Source: Rhizophagus irregularis
Taxonomy: Eukaryota; Glomeromycota; Glomeromycetes; Glomerales; Glomeraceae
Assembly (NCBI RefSeq): GCF_026210795.1
Contig: NC_089457.1
Coordinates: 1,240,001-1,304,000, forward strand
Reading direction: 5' to 3'
Length of the DNA: 64,000 bases
The notes under the pieces are model-generated. The model was not told the DNA's origin. It did no database searches and saw only the letters and a list, made by a program, of their open reading frames with translations. Positions 1 through 11,257 of this stretch are shown piece after piece. Position 1 is the stretch's first letter. Every line of letters starts with the position of its first letter. A program made the position numbers and the translations under genes.

Positions 1-178
1 ATCAGTTTCAGCATTTTTTTTGCATTTTTACTAGTAAAAAATGCCAGAACTATCAGTTTCGGTGTTTTTTTTGCATTTCTACTAGTAAAACGCTAAAACT
101 ATCAGTTTTGGTGATTTTTTTTATTTCTACAAGAAGAATGCCAGAACTATCAGTTTCGGCGATTTTCTTTTTAGATTA
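1..178. repeat. Tandem repeat of about 50 bp, ATCAGTTT(C/T)GG family
   Basis: About three and a half imperfect copies of a unit containing ATCAGTTTCGG, a T-run, GCATTT, ACTAGTAAAA and TGCCAGAACT. The same family recurs at 1530-1680, so the two arrays bracket the polypyrimidine block between them. No coding potential is seen. It is either a subterminal repeat of a transposon or an independent minisatellite. Confidence 0.7.
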
Positions 179-1510
179 TAACTAATTTTCATCTGGGGTG
201 ATTTAGCAATTTTTCACCTAGGGTGATTTAACCTGATAATTTTATATATTTTTATATAATTTACCCGGTGATATCACCTCATTTAAATTTTATTGGCTAA
301 TTAATATGCTGATCATTTCTTATGTTTGTTTGTTTTTTTTTTAACGTACTCGGATAATCTTTTTTTTCTTTTTTAGGCCTTTCGCTCCTTTGCACGGCAC
401 TCAAGGTACGTTTTTTTTCTTTTTTTTTTATTTGCTTCTTGCATTTTGTTTCCTACTAACTTTATTTCATTTTTTTAGGTCCTTTAGCTCTTTCGGCTTT
501 GCAATTAAGGTATATATGTCCAGCACTAGGCCGTTTCTTATTTTTTATTTCATTCTTATATTTCGTTTCTTACATTTTGTATTTCACTCTTTTTAGATCT
601 TTCGGTTTTTCTCTGCAACTACTAAGGTATGTTTTTATTTTTTTGTTTTCATTTATTTATTACATATAATTTCTGTTCCCTACTAACTTTATTTCTTCTT
701 TTATTTTATGGGTTTGGTTTTTACTTGGTCCCCTGTTTATCTCATTTTCGTTCCTTTTCCATTTTTTGTTCTTTTTCGTCTCTTCATTTTTTTTGCTTTT
801 TTATTTTTCCCTTCCTTTGTTTTTTCCGTTGTTCTTTATTTTCTCTGCGTTCTTTTCATTTTTTTTGTTCCACTTTGTCTCTTTCGTTCCTTTACACTAC
901 CCTTCATTCCTTTTGTTTTATTCCATTCCCGCTTCATCTTTTTTATTCCTTTACACTACCCTTTATTCTTTTTATTCCCCCTTTCGCTCCATCTCGTCTC
1001 TCCTTCATTTTTTCATTTTTTTTCATTCCCACTTGATCTTTTTCGCCCTTTCATTTTTTTCACTCCCCCTTTGCTCCATTTCGTTCCTCCTTCAATCCCC
1101 CTTTGTTTCTTTCATTCCCATTCACCCTCATTTTTTTTCCTTTTTTTATTCACATATTCTCTTTTCTTTATCGTTGTGACTCATTTTTTTTGTTATTCCT
1201 ATCAAAAAATCTAGTATTTTGGATAGTATGAGTTTGTTTTTTTCAATCAATGATTCATGTAATCTATTAAAAATTAATAAATTGCTATAAACTTTTAGTG
1301 CGAAAATATTTTAAGCATTGTTTATTATATATTTAAAAATTTAGCAATCAAAAAATTTCTTTTGCAGAGGATTTATATGCAAATTACGAAGTGAGAAATA
1401 TTAATTTATACCAATCAAATTTAATAAATTTAATAAATTAATCGTGAGTGAAATCACCTAGGTGAAATCACTCTAGGTGATCTTCACCCGGAGAGAAAGT
1501 TAGCAACAGT
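179..1510. mobile_element. Candidate inverted-repeat element with polypyrimidine core
   Basis: The left arm (about 185-235) contains TCACCTAGGGTGATTTAACC. The right arm (about 1445-1500) read on the other strand contains TCACCTAGAGTGATTTCACC. This gives an imperfect terminal or subterminal inverted repeat rich in the palindrome CACCTAGGTG. Between them, about 360-1200 is almost pure C/T on the plus strand. Overlapping open frames there (629-1214) encode only Phe/Leu/Ser-rich low-complexity peptide and are not credible genes. No transposase or clear target duplication was found, so the element is a candidate only. Confidence 0.4.
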
Positions 1511-1514
1511 CTTC

Positions 1515-1690
1515 TTTTTATTATTACATGTAAAACGCCGAAACTATCAGTTTTGGTGATTTTCTTTTCGTTTTTACATGTAAAACTGCCAGAACGATCA
1601 GTTTCGGCAATTTTCTTTTCATTTTTACATGTAAAACTGCCGAACTATCAGTTTCAGCATTTTTTCTTGCATTTTCACATATAATGTGAT
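1515..1690. repeat. Second array of the ATCAGTTTCGG repeat family
   Basis: Three copies of a unit of about 50 bp (ACATGTAAAACTGCC, GAACTATCAGTTTCGG, T-rich spacer). They match the array at 1-178 in sequence and orientation. Confidence 0.65.
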
Positions 1691-3187
1691 TAATTACCAA
1701 TAGTATTTATGGTAATTACGTTAAATGTAATTATTTACAGGTACTTTTGACTAATTACGAAGACATTAATAATTACGATTAACGTAATTATTTACGTTAT
1801 ACATAATTAATTACGAATTACGTAATTATTTACATATTTCAAATTACGAATTACATTTTTGGCTGATAATTTACCAGGCCATGTATATTTAGTTACAGTT
1901 TCCCATTATGAAAAACTTTGCAGTATTTAAGAACTTCAAAGGTAAATGCTTTAAAGTTCTATTTTTTAATGATTGTTATACTAATGATCGTTTCTTTTAT
2001 GTTTAGATTCTGGATTGCTAGATTATATATTTTGAAGCTACTTGCTTTGAAATTTTTTTTCATTTGTAAGTTTTCGTTGTTTGTTGAAATCGAATCAACT
2101 GGAATAATATTCTAAACCATTAACAACAGTAAAGAGATAATGAATAGCAATGACTAGTAATAGATTTCAATTGTATTTGTAAACATGTTAATATATAATA
2201 AAAAAGTAATTTTGATTATATAAATAAATTAGTAATTAATGCAATAAATTAATTTGTATTATTGTGACGCAGATTTTTACTGAAAAAAATTGCTGAGGTA
2301 TTTCAAAGGTCTTTTATTTAAAAATCTGCGCAGAACTTTGTTATTTATAAAATCTGTGCAGTTTTTTATTGGATTTTTCCTCTAATGTTTTGCGCCAGGG
2401 TATAAGATCTGCACAGAAATAATTTCTAAAAATCTGCGCAGATCTGCACCCCAAAAAATTTTCTGATGTACAGTAAAATAACACTAGTTTAATAACGTAT
2501 ATATAATGTATAAAAATGTGTACATTGATATTAAAAATGCGTATAGCAATGGTATTTTTTAGTTTTAATTTAGTAATTATTGACATATTTAAAATTTCAT
2601 TAATTGTATTAATTGTTTTTTTTTCAATTTAAAGTTTATTAATTTTAACACTTATTACCAATACACCATACAATATAGGAGTCATATCTCACAAGAATAC
2701 AGCAAATAGGTCAACCACTCTCACAGTGCAATAAAGATGCATTAATAAACTATATCACGATATAAAATTTAATACTGCAGACAATTAACTCATGATCAGT
2801 TAAACTAAGGTTTGGCTGCCTCAGAAAGCCTGAGGCCAGGCGAGATGGCGTTTCGCCGAAAAGTGAAATTCTGCCGAAACTATATTAAAGTTATATTAAA
2901 AAACTGGCGAAACTTTGGAGAAATGCGAAACTGCTGAAACTTATTATAAATGCTGAAACTGCTGAAACTCTGCCGAAACTATAATAAATCTATAGTAAAA
3001 TTTTGACGAAACTAATCATAGGATTTTGAAGAGGTTTAGACAAGCAACCTTAAGTTAAACAAATTTATTCAAATTTTTGCATACAAAAGAAATATTAACT
3101 ATAATATATTTTTAATATTTTTATAAGAAAGTGTAATTACAACTTGAATTAATTAAAGTGTAGCTTTAAAAATCACTTTTAGTGGGT
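1690..3187. repeat. Gene-free repeat-derived sequence
   Basis: No gene is visible. 1690-1860 carries many copies of ATTACGTAATTA-type palindromes. 2263-2455 carries several AAATCTG(C/T)GCAGA motifs in both orientations. 2820-3010 carries at least seven GCCGAAACT/GCTGAAACT units in AT-rich DNA. These look like decayed MITE or transposon ends, but no complete element could be bounded. The short open frames at 1918-2115 and 2341-2586 lack recognisable sequence or splice context and were not called. Confidence 0.5.
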
Positions 3188-3724
3188 CCTGTAAATAGGG
3201 ATGTTAAAGTCCGTTTAGGTTCAGTTTAAGTTCAGTTCCTTAAAGTTCCGGTAGGTAAAACTCATGAACTTAGTTTATATAATAGGGTTTGAACCTGTTC
3301 AAAACTGGGTCTAAATTAGGTTTGAACTTTTCATTTGAAAAAAATAAAATTCTAATTTAGGAAAAATGTGAAGTAGGAAACTTAAAGTATTTTATTATAT
3401 TTTAAAGTTTATTTAGTTTATTTTAATTGGTTTTAATTAAAATTATCATTTTTTTTTTTGATAAACGCATTTCCTTATTAAATTAAAATATCATGTGATA
3501 GTGCGTGAAACAATTTTGTAAAATAAATTGACTGATAATTTATTAATCCCTTAAACTCATTTAAATAAAAAAAAATACTCTTCATTGCACATATTTTATA
3601 TACTCAAAATTTTCGCCTAAAATTATCTTTATTATTTGTATTTATATTTTATACTTACATTTCATGTAAAACATTTGTATATATTAATCGTAATTACAGC
3701 TTAGTGTTGATTAATTATTGTTGC

Positions 3725-6085
3725 TTATATCAATTTTTTCCAACCAAGATTTAGTACATAAAGTGGCTCTGACTGTTTGTGAGTCAAGTCTATTTCAGGT
3801 TTTAGTAATAATATTGGTAGCAACAGAAAAAGTTGCTTACATGCAACGCTAGTTGCTTGAATACAAAGGTAATCTCTCGCGATTAATGATAGTTTTGGAA
3901 ACTCTTGTTGGTGCGCTTGCCACCACAATAATGGATCTGCTTTTTCATCATAAGGTAAAGCTAAATACCGGTCTAATTCTGGAAAAGTTTCCTCTGATGA
4001 TGTTGAACTTGTAACGAAAAAATAGATGATCGATGTGAATATGTTGAATCACTTTCAAATGAACGACGCCATTTTTGTACAAAATATTCTCATGTACTGC
4101 TATAATTATTTTTATCTAATGCTTTTTAGTTGCAACTTCCACTTGTCATCACATGATAACTACGTAATAAAGCTGTAATAGTGGATATTGCATTAGAAGT
4201 TGGTATTCCTGATGCAAATAAAGTAAGTTTTGTTTGAGGATCCAAAATAGCAGTTACTAAAGTTTGTTCATCAATATATCCCCAATAGTCATCAATTTTC
4301 TGATTTATAGATGATGCTAATTCACTTTGACTACTTTACTAAAAATGGCCAATTTTTTGAAATGATTTTGTAATAATTTTAAAATACTACAAAAATACAT
4401 TTAATACATCAAAATGTTTTTATTATATTTTTGTTATTATTTTGTAATTATATTGTATCTAGGTCTATAAAAACAACTCAAAATAATATCATAATAATTT
4501 TTTAATATTTTTGTTATTATTTTATTATTATAATATGATTAACTTTGATATTATTTTAATATTTTAATCTCAAAAATACCTTAAATATATCTTGATATAT
4601 TTTAAAAATTTTACAAAATAATTGCACAATTGTTTTGAAAGCCATTGTATCTAGGTCTATAAAAATATTTCAAAAAATTGGCCAAGTAAATTCTTCTAAT
4701 CTGATCAAATCATTTAGATAATCTAAAATTCCTAAAAAAACAAACTGAACATCTGCAATTGTTAGATACCGAACAGCAGAAAGATAAACTGTAGCTTTTT
4801 CCAAAGGATCCAAAACAGTAAGTGTATCCTTATAATAAAAAAAATTAAAAAAATATATTAATTATATTAATGAATAATAAATTAATAAATACTTATTTAA
4901 TACTTACTTTAATTATTTTCCACTCATTTTCAGTTGGCATTAAATTTTGAATTTCCCGATTTTTAACAACCAATAATTGCAAATCACGCCACATTTTTTC
5001 CAACTTTCTTAACATATTGTAAGTCGAATTCCATCTTGTCTTACAATCTAATTCTGGTCTCAAGTATGTAATTTTTGCGTACAAGCATAAATTTTTTAAC
5101 TGATCGCTAATTACTATTGAATGTTTAATTTTACTCATTAATTCTTGCACTTTAATAACTTCATCCGATATTAATTCAAGTCCTTGTTGTGCAGCAAGAT
5201 TAAGGATGTGGGCTGAATATCGATAATGTTTAAAATTTTGAGAATTAAGTTGTAAAATTAATTGTTGTCCAAGCGTTCTTCCACACACAAGCATGGCTAA
5301 CTCATTATCTGTTGTAAGGGCCAAAGTTTTTTCTTGAAGATTAAAATTATTTAAAACGTTATTAATTGATATTGCAATATTAACTCCTATATGGCGTTTA
5401 GTAAAGGATATAATATCTAATAAAAAATTCTGCAACTTCTAATTTTGATTGATATAATGAACTGTAAGGCCAAAAAATGCATCATTTGTAAATTTACTTG
5501 TCTACATGTTAGCTGTAAGTGCTATTTTTCCTGGGATTTGAACCATATATGTACCAATATTTTTTCTAACTGAATTGTATCAAATTCGTTTACAACCATA
5601 CTTTTTAAATTTTGTCTATTAGGAACCTGATATCTTGGATCAAATACTTTAAACATATTAACAAAATAAGGATTTTCAACAATTTGGAACGGTTGTAAGT
5701 CAGAAATTATCCAGTCTACAAAAGCCTTGTCTCTCACTTGCTGTTCAGTAATTGGCCATGGATCAACTCTAGGAAAATTCAAAATCATTTGAGTATTTTT
5801 AATATTATCTATAATAATATTATGTTTGTAAAAAAGGTGTTTCTTTAAAGTTAATATTCCAGTTTTTGCTCCATATTCTTTAGAACAGCTTTTACATGTT
5901 TTTTTACCAGAAAGTTGTGATTTAAAATAGTTCCAAATAGAACTCTTTTTATTATTTAAATTTTCGTCATTATTTTCTTTTTCTTCCTCTTTATTATCTA
6001 AAATATTTTCATCTTCATCAAGTTCGCATGGTATTTCAGCTCTTAATTGTTGTAATTGACTAGTTTCTGCAACAGAAAATTCCAT
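3725..6085 (-). pseudogene. hAT transposase, broken
   Basis: Read on the minus strand from 6085. The first open piece (6085-5522) is acidic and then carries a BED-like finger (KKTCKSCSKEY, then KKHLFYKH). The second (5435-4893) includes LALTTDNELAMLVCG and the conserved helical hAT core with HILNLAAQQGLE and KTRWNSTYNML. A third stretch about 4325-4137 carries the family motif TAILDPQTKLTLF. The last (3928-3725) is the dimerisation segment, WWQAHQQEFPKLSLIARDYL. Stop codons, frame changes and a nested element separate these blocks, so no functional enzyme is encoded. The order and motifs are those of hAT transposases; introns cannot explain all the breaks. Confidence 0.88.
4347..4683. mobile_element. 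Inverted-repeat element nested in the hAT transposase
   Basis: A 337-bp AT-rich block with a perfect 17-bp terminal inverted repeat: GGCCAATTTTTTGAAAT at 4347-4363 and its reverse complement at 4667-4683. Internally the string ATTGTATCTAGGTCTATAAA occurs twice in direct orientation. It interrupts the transposase between the RNase H core and the TAILDP motif. No unambiguous target duplication is visible. GG-start termini suggest a PIF/Harbinger-type MITE, but this is uncertain. Confidence 0.65.
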
Positions 6086-6457
6086 TTTTGATAGTTGTAA
6101 TAGTTGTAGTAACGTGTAAACGCGTTAGAGATAATCAGATGATCTTTATTTAATATATATATATCATATCACATGATAATCAGCATTTATGATTGGTTGA
6201 ATATTTTGAACTAATTATGAACTTAGTTTATATAAAGTTCCAAAAATGAAACTGAGTTTCTATTAAACTAGATTCAAGAACTTTCAGTTTAAGTTCCTGA
6301 ACCCAGAACTTTTAACATCCCTACCTGTGAATGCCTTGTGAAGAAAGAGAGGCATTTATGCTAAGAATGGCCATTTTTAAATGAATCATACCCTCTGAGC
6401 AAAAATTTCACTCGATAGTACACATGTGAGATGTTTTATAGTATGATGAGTGGTTTG

Positions 6458-6985
6458 CACAGGTTGAAAAGTGAAAAATCAGGCACCAATCAGTCACCAA
6501 TCAGGTAGCTGATTGGTGACATGATGGTGCCGATTGGTGCCTGATTGGCATTTTCGCCAAATCTGTCACCAATCAGGCAGTTTGCTAACTTTTGATCCAG
6601 TGATCGAAAAGGATGAAATATAGCTCATTGGAATCGTCTCAACAAGACGAATCTAATGGTAGTAAAATCGCATTTCTAGGATTAATACTTGATGAGAAAT
6701 TAAGTAAAATATAAAAATGAAAATGTATCATTTATATTTTATTTAATTTTATATTAACTATTAATCCTAGAGATGCGATTTTACTACCATTAGATTCGTC
6801 ATGTTGAGACGATTCCAATGAGCTATATTTCATCCTTTTCTGATCACTGGATCAAAAGTTAGCAAACTGCCTGATTGGTGATTAGATTTAATGCCAATCA
6901 GGCACCAATCGGTCACCAATCAGGTACCTGATTGGTGACTGATTGGTGCCTGATTGATGCCTGATTTTTCACTTTTCGACCTGTG
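6458..6985. mobile_element. 528-bp foldback element with long inverted repeats
   Basis: The ends CACAGGTTGAAAAGTGAAAA and its near-perfect reverse complement start two arms of roughly 200 bp that pair almost throughout. They include the palindromic CACCAATCAG/CTGATTGGTG units and a conserved stretch around 6600-6685 and 6765-6850. The loop is about 75 bp. The arms are flanked by TTG on both sides, a possible 3-bp duplication. No open frame exists. This is a non-autonomous foldback or MITE-type element; the superfamily cannot be assigned. Confidence 0.82.
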
Positions 6986-7355
6986 TTGGTAGTTAATAAT
7001 ATTAGATAGTGTAGGTTAGTTTTTATTTACTTCATATAATGTACGAGTCTTTTTGGCTGTTTAATAAACTATCAAATGCATTGCGGAAAAAAAAAAAAAA
7101 AAAAAGAATCACTTATAAAGATATATAAATTGTCAATGTTTCCATCAAATTAGTGAAACCTTAACATTTGAAATTGGTGTAATGTTTGAAATAAGATATC
7201 TAGAATGCAAAATAAATAGTGTAGATTTGCAAATATATTTTTCTTATATTATCTTGTATGATAAATTTTTCAGTTTTTGCGGAAAAAAATAAGACTATTA
7301 TTTATTTATTTATTTTATTTATTTATCTTTATTTAATATGTTCTTTTTACTAAAC
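6986..7355 (+). other. Possible retroposed 3' end (AATAAA plus A19), then AT-rich spacer
   Basis: AATAAA at 7063-7068 lies 18 bp before an uninterrupted run of 19 A residues (7087-7105). This arrangement is expected of a reverse-transcribed polyadenylated RNA inserted on the plus strand. The source RNA is not recognisable and the 5' limit is lost. A weak candidate duplication AATCACTT follows the tail and also occurs near 3168. 7106-7355 is AT-rich and holds nothing identified. Confidence 0.4.
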
Positions 7356-7372
7356 ATATGCAGTAGTAATAT

Positions 7373-8633
7373 AGGGTTGATCACCCTTGGTTCATTGTAT
7401 ACATACCACCCAAATTATTTTGGACTGCCGTAATTATAAGTAAAATCCCAAATTCAATTATGGCATCCCAAATTATTTTGGCACTTTACATAGTAAATTA
7501 TATATAAACCGAATGAATTATGGCATCCCAAATTATAATTATGGCATCCTAAAATAATTTGGGCAGCATGTATAGTTCATTGGTTAGTCTGTGAGTCCCT
7601 TCGTGAAGCTTGAGTATGGTAAGGTGATTCCGCTGATCATGAAAATTAAAAGAATTTTACTGCAGATACTACTACCAATAGTGTAATATAAAGGTACAGG
7701 AATTAGTGTAGGCTGGACTGCATCATAGTGAATTAGTATGTACCGGTCAGTACCATATTTCAACAAAGGATTATGGTGTCCTCCTAGCGTTTCCTATGAG
7801 GCTATTGGGAAGCCTATTGTCCTGTCTGGATGGTCACTACTTGCATACCATCTGGGTGAGCTATTGTTTTGGTGGAATTATTTCTACATACGTTAGGGTG
7901 TGGTAAAACTTTACTGTGGGGTTCTTACGCTAGATGGTCCACATAGATGGTAAAGTCTCAAGTGCAATGTCTTAGCAGTAGTTTACCTTTTAATAGGTTT
8001 AGGCTGATTGGAGACGTTCGTAGGCTTACAAGTATATAAGGTTAGGTGAGGTTCGGTCCTCGGCAGTGAATTTGATGTACTGGTGGGTGATCAGAGGTAA
8101 CTGGATTAGTTCTTTATAATAGGGGTGATCCCGTACCGTTAGTAGTTTACTGTCCCTGGTAGTCGCTACTATTACTACTGGGGAATTTACAACTATGGTG
8201 AGCTGGTATGGTAATCGCGGCCTGTAGTGGGCTTTGAGTGAGGCCATATTTGTAGTCTTAGTATTACAGTACCTCTAAGCTAACCATTATGGAAGGACTT
8301 CTAGATGTCTGCTCCGTTATATCTGCTATACGTGAGTAGTTGCTCACTTCTGACAGGCGCTAGTGGGTAGCATAACTGTGTCAGTAACCCTGCTACATTA
8401 CGACCCATCCTTGTGTGGGTATAAACTTGGGTCGTCTTCCCAGTGTGGTATATAGGAGATAGGGGGGATGAACATCCGGTTACTTCTAAATAATTAAAGT
8501 AGGTTGCTTGGTTATTTATTTGTTGCTTAACGGTAGGAGTATATTACTGCAACTGGTGTTGTAATGCTCCTTTCACATAGCTTTGGTGAGCCGGCTATGC
8601 TGATGTCTTCTAAAACGTAAAAAAAAAAAAAAA
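7373..8633 (+). mobile_element. 5'-truncated poly(A) non-LTR retroelement copy
   Basis: A block visibly richer in G/C than its surroundings that ends in an A16-17 tail (from about 8618). It is flanked by a perfect 17-bp direct repeat, ATATGCAGTAGTAATAT, at 7356-7372 and 8634-8650. The tail plus a duplication of this length is the hallmark of target-primed reverse transcription (LINE or LINE-mobilised RNA). No plus-strand reverse transcriptase frame is present, so this is either a 3'-untranslated-region fragment or a non-coding retroposon. A 177-bp MITE lies inside its 5' part. The minus-strand open frames at 7584-7766 and 8026-8247 are not considered genes. Confidence 0.85.
7398..7574. mobile_element. 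177-bp hAT-type MITE nested in the retroelement
   Basis: Inverted ends of about 24 bp beginning TATACAT and containing CCCAAATTATTTT on both arms. A perfect 8-bp duplication, GTTCATTG, flanks it at 7390-7397 and 7575-7582. Internally GGCATCCCAAATTAT-like motifs repeat. The 8-bp duplication and small size fit a non-autonomous hAT. It must be younger than the retroelement copy it interrupts. Confidence 0.88.
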
Positions 8634-8650
8634 ATATGCAGTAGTAATAT

Positions 8651-9885
8651 GCTATATATACGAAAACTTTTTATTAACGTAAACAAATTATATACTTTAT
8701 TAAAATCCCAAATCCTACAAATCAAAATTTCTTTAAAAATTTCATCCAAATTTACATTTTCCATTTGACTATTAATTATTATCAATTTTTATAGATAATG
8801 TTGAAATTTACCAATTATATTTTGATATACTTGTTCTAAATGTTCACATTTTTATAAATATATTAGTAAAAAACTTCTTTATTACTTTTATTTATATTTT
8901 CTTTTTATATTGATTATTATTTTTAAGAAATAAATATGATAATAGGTATGTATTATTTTTATATGTAAAATATATAATTTAAATTTCAAATTTTTGTATT
9001 ATAAGTACCATTTATTCTATATTTATTAATAATAATTCCAAATTTATTTATTTGATCAATACTGATTTTATTTTAATTGCGTCTATCAGAAATAGATTTA
9101 TTTTTACTTAATAAATAATAGTAAATCTATATTTTTACTATTAATAAGATATATATAAATCTTTGTATTATTTACTATAAATTTTTTATATTTTATAGTA
9201 TGATGTATTAATGAACTTGGTTAATATATATTTTAGTTATATGTGTAATTTTATTAACTGAAATTTTTTAAAATATCATCATACTCAAATTCTTTATTAA
9301 TGAAATATTTTATTATTTTAATAGATTAAAATTATAAAATTATACTTTTGAAGTGTGAATAGTTTTTTTATTTTTTTTGTACTTCTTTTCTCTAAAGAGA
9401 CAAATAAGATTTCATTATAAGAATTTGGCTAATTTTTTGCTTAAAGAATTTGAACAAATAATGGCAATACATTTTATTTTTAGTATTATATACATCACTT
9501 ATTACTAGCATTTACATTAATTGTAATATTTTTCTTCTTATGCTTTTATTTATTTATTATATTCTGGCTGTAAAAAAATGTAAAGTAATCATATAATATT
9601 ATAAATTAAGCCAAAATTAACTATTTTAGATATTGCAAAATATGGAATTTTTCAATTCCTCAACAATTATTTTGCTACATTATTTTATTTTACCTTATAA
9701 TTCTAGGCATACTAATATCATTTTGTAAAGTATCTTTTGTTTTTTTTATAATTAAATCAATATCATTTTACTGATTGAAAATATTAAATATGAAATGTGT
9801 TTGTACATTTATTGAGTTTTGAAACTTTAAACTCTATTCAAATATTGTTAAAACAATGACCATTAAAAACATTAACTACAAAAAA
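8651..9885. other. AT-rich spacer downstream of ATP4
   Basis: Very AT-rich sequence without a supportable gene, RNA gene or bounded transposon. It includes the 3' flank of the minus-strand ATP4 gene. Confidence 0.6.
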
Positions 9886-11257
9886 TTAAGCTCTAATGAC
9901 TTCTAATAAGGTTAATAAAAACAATATTAGATTATATAGATAAGTAAAAAATATATATGAGATATATAAAAAGATACATACTTTCTAAATCACCGATTGA
10001 TTGATTTAAAATCTCTTGTTGCTAAAATATATAAATATGTTACATATGTTACATATAATTATGACACTAAACAATTAATTAAAAAATTAAATTAAAGCAA
10101 CGAACCGTTTTAGGATCTTCTAATTGTTTTTTTACACGCTCAATGACATAATCTGAAAGGGCCTTTTGTTCTCGTTCACGTAAAGAAGACTCATAACGAA
10201 CCCATGAATCTAAAACAGCCTTAACCTCGGTAGCTGCTGCGACTTTTTGTTTCAATTCGAAGGCTTCAGCTTCCAACGAAGCAATTTCCTTTCAAAATAT
10301 AATTTTAATCAAGAACAGAGAATAAAACTTAAAAATAAGTTCGACATCTAATAAAAATACCTTAGACATAGAAAATAATGCCTTCGTAGTATCAACAATG
10401 TCTCCTAACTGTCCAACTGTTTCAATTCTTTCCTGAACAGCATTTTTATGATCATCTCGAGCTTTACGGAGAATATTATTCACCCGCTTAATTTAATGTA
10501 GAATATTATTAAATCACAATGTTTATTTAATATTTGTCAAGGAAGTTTAGAGGTTGCCCTACTACATACTCCTTTTTGCTCTTCAGCCCATTCATTAACC
10601 GGTTTTTTAAGTGCACGATATAAGACAGCCGCAATGGAAGCAAAGCTAACCACCAATAAAGTTTCCTCATTGAACACATATAATTCTTTAGAGATAGCCA
10701 AAGTTACTAATCCTGTTCCCACAGTGATGTAGCCAGTCTTTGTGATTAAAGAATTTCCAGGTAGAGAATCGATGATACTTAATGCTTTCTGTTTAGGTTC
10801 AACCTTTTGTTTATCTGATTAATGCAAAAATTCATATTGGTTTAAATCTTCACTGACAATTATTTATTCTTTTGTTATAAACACATACCATCTTTAGAAG
10901 AAGCGGTATATCTTCGAATTCTATTTGTTGCAGATAGATAATTGGTAATATATTGAAGTTTATTATTAAAACAAATTCATTTATCATCGAATTTTCCTTT
11001 AATCTTTAATATTCAAAAGAATTCTTAAATCCTTAATACAATTTTTAAAAAAAAGAATAAAAAACAATACCCAGAAAACGCAACATTGCGTTGTGAAATC
11101 TGCAATGGCCTTAAGGTGGCAGCTATTTCACGAAAAAAAAATAAATATAACCTTTTTTTAAGTGTGAAGTTGATACAAAAAGGTTAAAACAGGGACTCAA
11201 TAATAATTATTAACTACCTGACAAACCTCGCGGATTTCTAATAAGCCTGAAAGCCAT
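9886..11257 (-). CDS. ATP synthase subunit 4 (subunit b), mitochondrial
   Basis: Peripheral-stalk subunit b of the mitochondrial F1Fo ATP synthase, anchored in the inner membrane and reaching up to F1. The ATG at 11257 opens MAFRLIRNPRGLS, an Arg-rich matrix-targeting sequence spread over three short exons (13 to 19 residues each). The mature part carries TKTGYITVGTGLVTLAISKE, the membrane hairpin (LLVVSFASIAAVLYRAL), then the long charged helix with VQERIETVGQLGDIVDTTKA and EVKAVLDSWVRYE, all family hallmarks. I join about seven exons with GT-AG introns; the last encodes the end (GDLEKVIRA) after ATTAG at about 9905. One donor (ACG/GTTCGT near 10105) is unusual. It is divergent from U2AF, 232 bp apart. 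Confidence 0.9.

Larger units (their letters stand above)
3196..6323 (-). mobile_element. Degenerate hAT-superfamily DNA transposon
   Basis: The element starts TAGGGATGTTAAAG and ends CTTTTAACATCCCTA, a terminal inverted repeat typical of hAT elements. It is flanked by CCTGTAAA (3188-3195) and CCTGTGAA (6324-6331), an 8-bp duplication with one mismatch, which is the hAT signature. The transposase lies on the minus strand in broken pieces: a BED-type zinc finger part, a central RNase H-like part, and the C-terminal dimerisation region. A second inverted-repeat element sits inside (4347-4683). The element is probably immobile. Confidence 0.92.

Noticed and set aside
629-1214. Long overlapping open frames in three registers
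   Set aside because: All three registers are open because the strand is nearly pure C/T and lacks stops. The peptides are Phe/Leu/Ser low complexity.
8026-8247. Minus-strand 73-codon frame in the retroelement
   Set aside because: The element's tail puts its sense strand on plus, and the peptide resembles no retroelement protein.
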